Assembly: GCF_000306115.2 (NCBI RefSeq)
Contig: NZ_AKWX02000004.1
Location: 606,501-670,500, forward strand
Direction: 5' to 3'
Length of the DNA stretch: 64,000 nucleotides
From: Leptospira wolffii serovar Khorat str. Khorat-H2
GTDB taxonomy: Bacteria > Spirochaetota > Leptospiria > Leptospirales > Leptospiraceae
In this document: one piece after another, positions 12,509-23,119 of the stretch
How the letters are laid out: each line of letters begins with the position of its first letter
How positions within the stretch are numbered: position 1 is the first letter of the stretch
Position numbers and translations under genes: made by a program
The notes under the pieces: generated by a model
Database searches by the model: none
What the model saw: only the letters and a program-made list of their open reading frames with translations
What the model was told of the DNA's origin: nothing

Positions 12509-12660
12509 TCGCTCCAGCCGCATTCGCGTCTTACGCTACCCCCTCATAAATTGTCTCAGTCCGAAGGAAGCGAGAGCGGCCCCGATCTTTCGCGGATGTT
12601 CCTACAAAATTCGAATCGTTTCCACTTGACCCTCGCCCCTCTTGCAAGAGCCTGTCCGTA

Positions 12661-13749
12661 ATGAAAGCGTTCTTGGTTTTAGAAAACGGGGACGTATACG
12701 AGGGAGAATCCTTCGGCTACGAAACCCATTCCGTCGGGGAAATCGTCTTCAACACTTCCATGGCGGGTTACCAGGAAATCCTGACCGATCCTTCCTACGC
12801 CAATCAGATCGTTACACTCACCTATCCCATGATCGGGAATTACGGTATCCACCCTGAAAACATGGAGTCCGGAAAGATCCAGGCTTCCGGAATGATCGTA
12901 AAGGAATACGTGGACAGGCCTTCCAATTTCAAGGCAGAGAAAACGCTCTCTCAATTTTTGAAAGAATACAAGATTCCGGGAATCCAAGGAATCGATACCC
13001 GCAAACTCACCCGCTTTATCCGAACCAACGGGTCTCCGAACGGAGGGATCTTCGTAGCGAACGAATATTCGGAATCCTTTCTACAGGAAGTAAGAAAATT
13101 CCCAGGGATCGCGGATGCGGATCTGGCCAAAGTCGTTACTACCGAAAAGAAATATTCTTTCGGAACGAACGCAGGAAAAAAATACAAACTCGCAGTATAC
13201 GATTACGGAGTGAAAACCAATATTCTGAGGCTATTAGACGCGGCGGGCTTTGCTGTCACTGTATATCCGGCCCAGACTCCCGCTTCCGAGATCATGAAAG
13301 ACGGAGTGGACGCGTTTTTTCTCTCCAACGGTCCGGGAGATCCCGCGGCTTGCACTTACGCAATCGATTCCACCAAAGCAATATTAGAAAAGAATTATCC
13401 TCTTTTCGGGATTTGCCTGGGCCACCAGATCATAGGACTCACCCTAGGCAAGAAAACGGAGAAGATGAAATTCGGGCATAGAGGGGGCAACCAACCGGTC
13501 AAGAATCTGGAGACGGGAAAAGTGGAAATCACTTCTCAAAATCACGGGTTTGCAGTCGTGGCGGAGTCCTCCGAAAAAGAACCCATCTCCTTCTTGAACC
13601 TAAACGACGATACTGTAGAAGGAATTTTGAAATCGGGGTATCCTTTGCTTTCGGTGCAATACCATCCGGAAAGTTCTCCCGGACCGAACGATAGTAGATA
13701 CCTGTTCCAGAAATTCTACGATTTAGTGGATTCGACCCTCAAGCGTTAG
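12661..13749 (+). CDS. carA: Carbamoyl-phosphate synthase small (glutaminase) subunit
   Basis: A 362-residue subunit that hydrolyses glutamine and passes ammonia to CarB for pyrimidine and arginine synthesis. The N-terminal domain has [20 protein letters not shown]. The class I amidotransferase has nucleophile C252 (GICLGHQ), H335 and E337 ([10 protein letters not shown]). There is no clear ribosome site before the ATG; instead a 12-bp perfect palindrome (12639-12650) sits 10 bp upstream. The gene stands alone and divergent from thrS. carB is about 50 kb away on the other strand. Its last 54 bases are repeated beyond the downstream vapBC cassette. Confidence 0.96.
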   Translation: MKAFLVLENGDVYEGESFGYETHSVGEIVFNTSMAGYQEILTDPSYANQIVTLTYPMIGNYGIHPENMESGKIQASGMIVKEYVDRPSNFKAEKTLSQFLKEYKIPGIQGIDTRKLTRFIRTNGSPNGGIFVANEYSESFLQEVRKFPGIADADLAKVVTTEKKYSFGTNAGKKYKLAVYDYGVKTNILRLLDAAGFAVTVYPAQTPASEIMKDGVDAFFLSNGPGDPAACTYAIDSTKAILEKNYPLFGICLGHQIIGLTLGKKTEKMKFGHRGGNQPVKNLETGKVEITSQNHGFAVVAESSEKEPISFLNLNDDTVEGILKSGYPLLSVQYHPESSPGPNDSRYLFQKFYDLVDSTLKR

Positions 13750-13758
13750 GACTTGCTT
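13694..13758 (+). repeat. Direct repeat copy 1: intact carA 3' end
   Basis: These 65 bases contain the last carA codons, the TAG stop and a short downstream stretch. They match 14477-14542 with only a few substitutions and one indel. This copy is in frame with carA. Confidence 0.9.
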
Positions 13759-13782
13759 TAATCGAAAGTTTCTTCGAATAGG

Positions 13783-14169
13783 TCAATAGAGTTTAAGCTT
13801 AAGATGCTTTCCCATAAGCTTAAAGTGTTTATCTAAGGTAAAGAGTATCGCTTTGTTTTGAATCACATTCTGCGCGATGATTAAATCCGGAAGTCCGATC
13901 TTATTGATGCCGTTTTTTAGATTTGAAACTTGATAATCGATTATCTCTCGCCAATTTATATCTAACGTGAGGCGCTCGGCAGCCTCGAGGGTCGTGATGA
14001 CTTTAGTCTGTTTCTGGATTTTTAGAAAAGGAATTAACTCGGCCAAAATCAGATCATTCGTGTAAACGTTATCCCTATCGATCAAATCGTCGACCTCTTT
14101 CGAAATCGAAGACCGGTCATTACGGAAATATTCTATCCAAACGGAAGAATCCAATAGAACGGCACTCAT
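13783..14169 (-). CDS. vapC: VapC-type PIN-domain toxin ribonuclease
   Basis: A 128-residue PIN-domain protein. The four acidic metal-binding positions are visible: D7 (LLDSS), E44 (ILAELI), D95 (GLPDLIIAQ) and D113 (FTLDKHF). In the family such toxins are Mg-dependent RNases cutting tRNA or rRNA and are held inactive by VapB. The gene overlaps vapB by four bases, the usual antitoxin-first arrangement. The cassette is AT-richer than its neighbours and is flanked by repeats of the carA end, consistent with acquired DNA. Confidence 0.9.
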   Translation of the reverse strand: MSAVLLDSSVWIEYFRNDRSSISKEVDDLIDRDNVYTNDLILAELIPFLKIQKQTKVITTLEAAERLTLDINWREIIDYQVSNLKNGINKIGLPDLIIAQNVIQNKAILFTLDKHFKLMGKHLKLKLY

Positions 14170-14357
14170 CTCTTTCGAAGATCATCTAAATTGATTTTCA
14201 GATCGATAGAGCCCTTGTATTTTTTCAATTCTTTCAGTTTTTCCCTCCGAATTAGGGAGGCAAGACCTTCCTTAATTACGTCGGTTTTCGTTTTCAGATG
14301 GGTCAGCCTCATGGCCTCCTCGAATAATTCCTCGGGAATGTCAATTGTCGTTCTCAT
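14166..14357 (-). CDS. vapB: VapB-type ribbon-helix-helix antitoxin
   Basis: 63 residues from the ATG at 14357. The N-terminus RTTIDIPEELFEEAMRL is a ribbon-helix-helix DNA-binding fold, followed by a charged C-terminal tail that should wrap the toxin. An ATG three codons further upstream (14366) is also in frame, but it falls inside the predicted -10 box, so 14357 is preferred. The protein probably represses its own promoter through the adjacent inverted repeat. It overlaps vapC by four bases, supporting coupled translation. Confidence 0.87.
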   Translation of the reverse strand: MRTTIDIPEELFEEAMRLTHLKTKTDVIKEGLASLIRREKLKELKKYKGSIDLKINLDDLRKR

Positions 14358-14360
14358 ATT

Positions 14361-14394
14361 ATGCATAAAATAGCTAATTTATATGCATTGTCAA
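14361..14394 (-). promoter_or_regulatory. vapBC promoter with overlapping operator
   Basis: On the minus strand TTGACA (14389-14394) lies 16 bp from TATTTT (14367-14372). An inverted repeat ATGCATA/TATGCAT (14361-14367 and 14382-14388) overlaps both boxes and is a likely VapB site. Predicted transcription starts only a few bases before the ATG at 14357. Confidence 0.6.
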
Positions 14395-14433
14395 ATCACA
14401 ATTTAGTTATAAAACTTAGCTTATTGGCAAAGA

Positions 14434-14474
14434 GTATGAGAATTAGGTTCCTCATACCGACTTCAATGAAGTCG
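14434..14474 (-). terminator. Two adjacent hairpins between the lipoprotein gene and vapB
   Basis: A 7-bp stem with a three-base loop (14458-14474) is followed on the minus strand by a second 7-bp stem (arms 14434-14440 and 14451-14457) and a short T-rich stretch. They could end the upstream lipoprotein transcript. They also lie at the right edge of the vapBC cassette, so they may belong to its boundary. Confidence 0.4.
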
Positions 14475-14476
14475 CG

Positions 14477-14542
14477 GTAGATACCTGTTCCAGAAATTCT
14501 ACGATTCAGGTGGATTCGACCTTCAAACGTTAGGACTTGCTT
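14477..14542 (+). repeat. Direct repeat copy 2: carA 3'-end fragment, frameshifted
   Basis: A 66-base near-copy of 13694-13758. An extra base in the middle breaks the carA reading frame, so it is a non-coding remnant for CarA. Its right part encodes, on the minus strand, the last codons and TAA stop of the neighbouring lipoprotein. Confidence 0.88.
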
Positions 14543-15180
14543 CGCAATTTTGCAATGGACTCGGGATCCAAATTCTGGAAACCTAAGTCCAATAATTGCG
14601 GTATAACCTTATCAAGCATTGCCCTCGGAGTCGGTAGCTCGCTAAAGAACAAGTATCTAACTTCCAGAACACTTCCGTCCGCTCTAAGGATTGCCGTGCT
14701 ATAAGTTTCAGTATAAGACCGACCGGCCGGTCCAAGATCATCGATTCCGCTAAAGGCAAACACCGGCTTGATCTTTCCCGGAAAAACTCTTCCATTGAAA
14801 TAATTGCCGTTAGTTGAAGAGATTTGCTTAAACCTACTTTCAAGGTATTTATTTAAGGACAGTTTTTGTCCATTCTCGCCGGGAAATATCGTTATCATTG
14901 ATTTCATATAATCGGAGGAAAACGTTATACGAGAAGTTCCATCGGACTGGACATACCAATCATTCGCATAGGGAGGATATATTTTAAATTCTTCTGAAAT
15001 ACAATATATATCGATCGTACCACCCTTCTTATCGATAAAAGAAAATAGATCCCCATTCTTCGCATTTTCCAGCGAGGAATTCAATCGTACACTTTTTTGA
15101 AAATTTCTCAATACCGGTTTGTCGCCGCCGGTTTTACAAAAAGCGAGAAAAAGCATTAAAAATATCACTCTGCGCATCAT
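14530..15180 (-). CDS. Putative lipoprotein, function unknown
   Basis: 216 residues. The N-terminus MMRRVIFLMLFLAFC is a lipoprotein signal with the lipid-acceptor Cys at position 15; the relaxed box (LAFC) fits spirochaetes. The mature protein has no recognised domain. It looks like a mixed alpha/beta fold with many aromatic and Ser/Gly residues, and contains SGIDDLGPAGRSYTETY. Its stop codon lies within repeat copy 2, which suggests that this gene and carA once ended tail to tail on the same bases before the vapBC cassette separated them. Expected location is a membrane-anchored periplasmic or surface position. Confidence 0.75.
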   Translation of the reverse strand: MMRRVIFLMLFLAFCKTGGDKPVLRNFQKSVRLNSSLENAKNGDLFSFIDKKGGTIDIYCISEEFKIYPPYANDWYVQSDGTSRITFSSDYMKSMITIFPGENGQKLSLNKYLESRFKQISSTNGNYFNGRVFPGKIKPVFAFSGIDDLGPAGRSYTETYSTAILRADGSVLEVRYLFFSELPTPRAMLDKVIPQLLDLGFQNLDPESIAKLRSKS

Positions 15181-15284
15181 ACGGATATAGAAGAAAATAA
15201 CCGGAATTCAATTACTTTTCGATTTCGACTGTCCGGAAACGAACTATCACCGACTCGCAATCTGGAACGGGACCTTAGGCTTTT

Positions 15285-17516
15285 TTAGGATTCTTCTATG
15301 AGTTCCAACATTCTTTCTTTTTCGCGGGTGTCGGCAGGATAGCAAAGGGTTTGGTTTGCCGTGGAAGTTTGGAAATCCTTGGTCTTACGGTCCAGTTCCA
15401 CGATACGATTTCGGATCTTGCGGACTACGATCTGGGTTTCCTCTCTGTCTTTTCCGTCCAGAACGACCACGTATTTTCCTTGGCCTACTCGATAGCAATA
15501 GTCGGTTTCACTCAAATTTTCTTGGATGGAAGCTCTCAGCTCCTCGCAATAATAAGCGAAGAAACCCGCTCCTTTGATGCGGACCATTCGAGTGGCATTT
15601 TGTACTTTGAATACGGTAAGGCTAAAAGGCGCTCCTAGTTTGGCGGATCTCGCGATCGCCTCGTCGATTCTAGTTTCGACCGGACTGAAAGGATCTCGGA
15701 AGACTGCGTCCCTTTCCTCCAACATCAATAAATTGGAAAGTACGGGTGCTGCTACTTCCGAGATTCCCACTGCGGTCTCCCGATCGGAATCGGTCCAAGG
15801 GACCTCCGTCTCGTGGATAACGAGCATTCCCACAAGCCAGTTCAGATTCAAAAAAGGAAGAATGTCGAAATCGTGCATGAGTCCTAGTTCGTCGTTGGAG
15901 AGCTGAGATAATAACTCGGGATTCTTTCTGAAATTGGAAATCCGGAAAACCCCGGGAACGTTAGCCACGATTCCCACAAGATTGGAGTCTATAGGTAGGC
16001 GGAATTTTCCCGCCGTGTCCGGAGTCAGTAGATTCGTCCCGAATACCTTATATTCCTTGCGGGTGGTTCTATCCAGAATGAGAAAACTCCAGCGTCTAAG
16101 GCCCAGCTCCTTCTTGAACGTCTCTACTAGAAAATCGTAGGCCTCGTCCATATCCCTGATTTGCGCGAGATTTCTGGCAGTGGATAAGATTCTCTCGTTG
16201 GCCTTGACCACGTCCCCTAACCTTTCATTCTCCTGTTGCAGCGCTTCCAGATCCATAATCCTACGAAAGACGGATCCCGCCATCTCCCCTACGATTTTCA
16301 GGAATTCCAGATCCTCTATCGTGTAATCGTCTCCCTCTATGGTCTTAGTTAGGACGATGATTCCGAAGAATTCTTCGTAATTCCGGATCGGAACCAGAAG
16401 CTCCGCATTCGATTTCTCTAATATTTCTTTTTCTTTTCCAGGGAGAGCAAACTTAAACATCTCCTTAGCGTAAATTACGGAAGGAGTCTTTAAGGCGGCC
16501 TGGTAGCATTCGTCTCCCGTTTCGAAATTCCAGTTAGGATGCGCATTGATCCCCTGCGCTTCTACGACTCTTAAGGTATGAAAATCCCCGTTTGTAGAGG
16601 AGAAGATCGCGATCCCTTCCGCACCTATCTGTCCCTGTATGGAATAGCATAGATTCTGGAAAAAATCGGGGAAATCCTTGGAAGCGGATATCTCCTTGGA
16701 TATCTCGAATACGGAGAGATAATTCTCCAATTTTTTGCGGGAAGCGATCTGTAGATCGATAGGAAGAGTGGAATAATCCGAATCGTCGTCGAATAGAAAC
16801 TCGGCGCTTTCCGTTTCGGCCTGTTCTTTGTTGAGAGGGCGATTGGCCTCTCGGTTTGCCTGATTCTCCGCGTCCTTGACCCAATCGGCGAAAGGATCCT
16901 GGATATTCTCCGCTTTGCCTAAATCGGAATCGTCGAAGGACTGCTCCTCTTTCGCCTCTTCGGCCTTGGACAATAAACCCTTGGGTTTTTCTTCTTCATG
17001 AGAAGAAAGTTCCGACTCGGATCCAAGATCCAAATCGTCTAGTCCGAGCCCCAAGTCCGGATCCGCATCGAACGAAGCGGAGCTAGGAAATTCGGAGTCC
17101 GCATCGGAAAGATCGAAATCACTCGAATCGGAATCCTCGAAGGCTCCCGTAGGAAAATCGATTTCGGGAGCCTCGGTATCGTCTCCTCCGTAAGATGGTG
17201 TGATTCCTTCTCCCAGATCCAGGTCTCCGAAATCGTTGGAGGCCTGTTCCGAATCGAAGGAAAAATCCTCGTCGGAAGAGACCGCAGTCGTCGGTTCGAA
17301 GCTAGCGGGGTCCTCGTAGACGGATGTCGGTTTCTCGGATTTTTTTCCTCCGAAATCCATCGCCTTTTCCAGAAGCCCTTTGGCTCTCAGGGCCATGGAT
17401 TTTTTTAAAAGAGAAGGTTTTTCTCCGGCGGAAACGGAAGAGGATACGCCTCTCGAATCTCCGGGAGCCGCAGCTCCGGAACGGATCAAACGAGTGACTT
17501 TATCCAGCAAGCCCAT
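15285..17516 (-). CDS. Tandem GAF protein with degenerate GGDEF domain
   Basis: 743 residues. Residues 60-250 are acidic, low-complexity Asp/Ser sequence. Two GAF-like sensory domains follow (about 265-420 and 440-600), joined by a short coiled coil (ALQQENERLGDVV). The C-terminus (605-743) has the outline of a GGDEF domain (YRVGQGKYVVVL) but the signature reads GQGKY at about 678-682, so diguanylate cyclase activity is not expected. It may bind ligand or act as a partner. It begins 2 bp after the stop of the 911-residue repeat protein, and both share an acidic style, so they likely act together. No membrane segment is seen. Confidence 0.75.
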   Translation of the reverse strand: MGLLDKVTRLIRSGAAAPGDSRGVSSSVSAGEKPSLLKKSMALRAKGLLEKAMDFGGKKSEKPTSVYEDPASFEPTTAVSSDEDFSFDSEQASNDFGDLDLGEGITPSYGGDDTEAPEIDFPTGAFEDSDSSDFDLSDADSEFPSSASFDADPDLGLGLDDLDLGSESELSSHEEEKPKGLLSKAEEAKEEQSFDDSDLGKAENIQDPFADWVKDAENQANREANRPLNKEQAETESAEFLFDDDSDYSTLPIDLQIASRKKLENYLSVFEISKEISASKDFPDFFQNLCYSIQGQIGAEGIAIFSSTNGDFHTLRVVEAQGINAHPNWNFETGDECYQAALKTPSVIYAKEMFKFALPGKEKEILEKSNAELLVPIRNYEEFFGIIVLTKTIEGDDYTIEDLEFLKIVGEMAGSVFRRIMDLEALQQENERLGDVVKANERILSTARNLAQIRDMDEAYDFLVETFKKELGLRRWSFLILDRTTRKEYKVFGTNLLTPDTAGKFRLPIDSNLVGIVANVPGVFRISNFRKNPELLSQLSNDELGLMHDFDILPFLNLNWLVGMLVIHETEVPWTDSDRETAVGISEVAAPVLSNLLMLEERDAVFRDPFSPVETRIDEAIARSAKLGAPFSLTVFKVQNATRMVRIKGAGFFAYYCEELRASIQENLSETDYCYRVGQGKYVVVLDGKDREETQIVVRKIRNRIVELDRKTKDFQTSTANQTLCYPADTREKERMLELIEES

Positions 17517-17518
17517 CG

Positions 17519-20254
17519 TCAGACGCCGATTTGTTTCATTAATTTCTTATAAAGTTCGAAGTAATCGGAGCGAGAGAAATCCCGTATCATATCGTCCGGA
17601 AGGTTTCCTAAAAGCTCGTCCAAATAGAGAAGAATACGCTTCATCTCGTCCTGAGTAGGAGTGCCGGCTTCCTCTCCGAGCCCGGCATCCATTCCTCCGG
17701 ATGCTTGGCGGATTTCCTCCAAAGGAGAAGCCTCTCCTTCTTCGGCGTATTCGTCCAAAACGAAATTCAGTTCCGGTTCCGGAGCCAATCTTTCGATCGT
17801 AGGAACGATATCTCCTCCGATATTTCCGGTGAAATCCAGATCGGCGATCGGGATATCGTCTCCCATGGATCCCAAAGCATCCAATTCGGTCGCTTCGGGA
17901 GAAGCGGAAAGTAGCGCATCCAGATCCTCGGAATCCACTTCTTCCGGAGCCTCGTCCGCAAGTAGATTTCCGAGTTCGTCGTTGGATAGAGTGATAGGCT
18001 CGTCGGCCTCCCCGTCCAGATCCCAGTCGGAAGGCGCCGCAGTCTCTTCGGCCAAATCGTTTATATCCGCGACCGGTCCATCCCAATCCACATCGTATTG
18101 GTTCGGATCGATGGAACCGGCGACGTCATCCAATTCTCCTATCGGTAAGGAAATCGGTTCGTCGGAATCTGCCAACAAGTCGGTACCTGCGGTTTCCGAT
18201 TCCCCGCCGTCTTCTAAAAGATGACCTAACTCATCCTCGGACAATGCGATCGGCTCGTCCGAATCTCCGTCTAGAGAGAAATCTCCGAATTCAACCGGTT
18301 CGTGTATATCGCCCGACTCTTCGGAATCTCCTTCGAAATCGAAGGAATCGTTTTCGGTTCCGGAAGAGAGAAGATCTCCCAACTCGTCGTCGGAAAGCGC
18401 GATAGGCTCCTCGGATTCGGAATCCTCGTTAGAAGATGAGAATTCGGGAACCTCTTCTTCTTCCGAAGCGAGCAGATTTCCCAGTTCGTCGTCGGAAAGC
18501 GCGATCGGCTCGTTATCGTCCGCAAGAAAATCGGATTCTTCGTTGTCGAATCCGGAAACCGCTCCGGTATCTTCTTCCTCTCCGGAAGAGAGAAGATTTC
18601 CCAGTTCGTCGTCGGAAAGTGCGATCGGTTCGTCTTCGTTGATATCGGAAAGGAAATCATCCTCAGGAACGGAAAGATCTCCCGGAGGAGCTAATAGATC
18701 CTCTTCGGAAGCGGAGGAACCGAGTACGTCATCATCGCTCGCGGAAGTAAAGTCTCCGATGGATTCCAGAACGTCCTCTTCATTGGAAGAAGGAAGTTCG
18801 TCGAATTCTCCCAAATCCATTCCCATATCCAGAGGATTGGATTCCTCTTCGGAACCGAAATGCTCCAGATCGGAAATCGGAAGAGAAATGGATTCTTCCT
18901 CTTCGTCCGCTGCGAGAGTTTTCGGAGAAGCTTCCGTATCGAAGTTAAAATCGCTTAGGTCTAATTCGCTATCGCTCGAATCCGTGGCTCCCATTTTGAC
19001 GTCGGACTCGAAGGAAGAATCCTCTCCCAAATCCAGACTATCCAGATCGATCGGCTCTATGGTATCTTCGGACTCGTCTCCGGATGAAAGAAGGTTTCCT
19101 AGTTCGTCGTCGGAGAGCGCAATCGGTTCCTCGGATTCTTCCAAGGAGCTCATATCGGAAGCGATAGGAACATCCTCATCGACCGCTCCTAAGTCCAGGT
19201 CTCCGAAATTTCCCATCTCTTCGAAGGAATCCTCTTCGGAGCTCGTAAGCTCTTCTCCTCCCTCTCCCGTCAATAAGTGATCCAATTCGTCCACGGAGAG
19301 AGCGATATCTTTGTCCTCTTCTTCCGTTTCGAAATCCATGGAATCGGAAGGCTGTGAAGAAGGGACCGAGAAGTCGTCTCCCAAATCCGCGAAGCCCTCC
19401 GAATCGGAGTCGGCTCCGAAATCGTCCACAGCGATATCGCCTAACTCGTGTTCGGAGAGAGAAATAGGCCCTTCGTCGTCGGATAGAAAATCGTCTTCGT
19501 GAGTTCTGTCCTGGCCCGGAGAAGCGGTTTCCGCTTCCTCGTCCTCCATGCTGAAATCGGCAAGGTCCGCGCTTATATCAATATTATGTAATTCGTCGTC
19601 GGAAAGAGAGATGGGAGCCTCGTCGTCCATATCCAGATCGGAGAAACCCACGGCTTCCTCGTGATCGTCGGAGGAATCCCCGCTTCCCGCCCATTCGAAA
19701 GGCTGGTCTTCGGAGTGGAATGCGGAGGCGGGAACTTCTCCCGGCTGGGAAAAATCCCCCAAGTCCAGACTTCCCAGATCTCCGAAACCGTCATGGTCAT
19801 GGTCGTCATCCGGAGGAGTAGGAGCGAGGGATGATTCTTTCCAAGAAGGAGCGGCCCCGGAAGAAGAGGGAGAGGATTCCGGACCGTCGTCCTCAATGTC
19901 TAATAGGCGGTCTATTTCCGCGTCGATCAAAGGATCGGTCAGATCGAAATCGAAGTCCTCGTCCAGATGCACGGACTCGTCCAATTGGCTCAGGTCCGAG
20001 GAGAATTCGGAGTCGTCGGGTTCGAAATTGGTAAAATCGTCGGGATATTCTTCTCCGGAAGAAGCGACCAGGTCCTCGAAACCGGCGGCATTTCCGTCAT
20101 CCACGGGAAGAGCGTCGAAATCGAAATCCGCGCCCGAGTCGTCGCCGGACAATAGAGAATCGATTTCGTCCAAACTCATTTCGCTCGGATCGAATTCGTC
20201 TCCGTTGCTTGCAGGAAATCCCTCACCTTCGTCTATCGTAAAATCGTCCGCCAT
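17519..20254 (-). CDS. Large acidic protein with about eleven FliM-like motif repeats
   Basis: 911 residues, dominated by Asp, Glu and Ser. A short motif of the form P-I-[AS]-L-S-x-[DE]-E-L-x-x-L-L recurs at about residues 212, 261, 315, 376, 455, 541, 581, 616, 666, 698 and 751, several copies being nearly identical (EPIALSDDELGNLLSSG). The N-terminus carries a related MSLDEIDSLLSGDD. The last 45 residues form a conserved-looking helical domain (KRILLYLDELLGNLPDD, then a YFELYKKL segment). The motif resembles the FliM N-terminal CheY-binding peptide (LSQxEIDALL), which is my inference. The ATG at 20254 has AGGA five bases upstream. No signal peptide or membrane segment is visible. Function unknown. 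Confidence 0.85.
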   Translation of the reverse strand: MADDFTIDEGEGFPASNGDEFDPSEMSLDEIDSLLSGDDSGADFDFDALPVDDGNAAGFEDLVASSGEEYPDDFTNFEPDDSEFSSDLSQLDESVHLDEDFDFDLTDPLIDAEIDRLLDIEDDGPESSPSSSGAAPSWKESSLAPTPPDDDHDHDGFGDLGSLDLGDFSQPGEVPASAFHSEDQPFEWAGSGDSSDDHEEAVGFSDLDMDDEAPISLSDDELHNIDISADLADFSMEDEEAETASPGQDRTHEDDFLSDDEGPISLSEHELGDIAVDDFGADSDSEGFADLGDDFSVPSSQPSDSMDFETEEEDKDIALSVDELDHLLTGEGGEELTSSEEDSFEEMGNFGDLDLGAVDEDVPIASDMSSLEESEEPIALSDDELGNLLSSGDESEDTIEPIDLDSLDLGEDSSFESDVKMGATDSSDSELDLSDFNFDTEASPKTLAADEEEESISLPISDLEHFGSEEESNPLDMGMDLGEFDELPSSNEEDVLESIGDFTSASDDDVLGSSASEEDLLAPPGDLSVPEDDFLSDINEDEPIALSDDELGNLLSSGEEEDTGAVSGFDNEESDFLADDNEPIALSDDELGNLLASEEEEVPEFSSSNEDSESEEPIALSDDELGDLLSSGTENDSFDFEGDSEESGDIHEPVEFGDFSLDGDSDEPIALSEDELGHLLEDGGESETAGTDLLADSDEPISLPIGELDDVAGSIDPNQYDVDWDGPVADINDLAEETAAPSDWDLDGEADEPITLSNDELGNLLADEAPEEVDSEDLDALLSASPEATELDALGSMGDDIPIADLDFTGNIGGDIVPTIERLAPEPELNFVLDEYAEEGEASPLEEIRQASGGMDAGLGEEAGTPTQDEMKRILLYLDELLGNLPDDMIRDFSRSDYFELYKKLMKQIGV

Positions 20255-20366
20255 GCTTCCTACAATATGATTAAAATCCGACGCTCTCTATTCCGGAGCA
20301 TCCCTGATCGTTACAGGAAATACAATCCGAAAATTCTCCCGATTCGGGAGAACCTTAAACGAAGGC

Positions 20367-20389
20367 TTCCTCCGGGAATCCCGGAGGAA
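20367..20389 (-). terminator. Strong hairpin at the end of the atp operon
   Basis: A 10-bp perfect GC-rich stem (20367-20376 with 20380-20389) and a three-base loop, about 47 bp after the atpC stop. The following T-run is short, so termination may be partial or factor-assisted. Confidence 0.65.
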
Positions 20390-20435
20390 AAGCGTTCTAC
20401 TATTAGTAATTTTCGGATTCTAGAACCCCGAAATA

Positions 20436-20816
20436 TTAGCGGGAAGCGGCTAAAATTCGGGTTTTTGCTTTTTGAACGAGGGTATTTTTTTCATTGGAAG
20501 CGGGCAGAGCTTCTGCCTCTTCCAGCGCTTTTTGAGCGGCAGCCAGATCGATATCTTCTTTCAGACTACCGTGGTCGGTGAGAATCGTAACCTTATTGTC
20601 TCTGACTTCGAAGAAACCGCCTTCGATTGCGGCAACTTTAGTCTTATTCCCCTGGCGGACTTCAAGGACTCCGATTCCCAATAAGGAAACCAGAGCCGTG
20701 TGGCCCGGATACACTCCGAAAAACCCTTCGCTTCCGGGCACGACGATGCTGTCCGCATCGCCGTGGAAGAGTAGTTTCTCCGGAGAGATTACCGATACGT
20801 CTAGCTTGGCTGCCAT
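20436..20816 (-). CDS. atpC: ATP synthase F1 epsilon subunit
   Basis: 126 residues. The N-terminal beta-sandwich has [19 protein letters not shown] and [20 protein letters not shown], the family hallmarks. A C-terminal helical hairpin ([13 protein letters not shown]) follows. Epsilon joins the rotor to gamma and inhibits ATP hydrolysis. It is the last atp gene, 3 bp after atpD. Confidence 0.96.
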   Translation of the reverse strand: MAAKLDVSVISPEKLLFHGDADSIVVPGSEGFFGVYPGHTALVSLLGIGVLEVRQGNKTKVAAIEGGFFEVRDNKVTILTDHGSLKEDIDLAAAQKALEEAEALPASNEKNTLVQKAKTRILAASR

Positions 20817-20819
20817 CGA

Positions 20820-23106
<2,287 letters not shown>

Positions 23107-23119
23107 GATTTTTCTCCGC

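Noticed and set aside
17661..19280. Long Ser-rich open frames on the plus strand opposite the acidic repeat protein
   Set aside because: They are antisense images of Asp/Glu/Ser-rich codons, with no ribosome site or independent family match.
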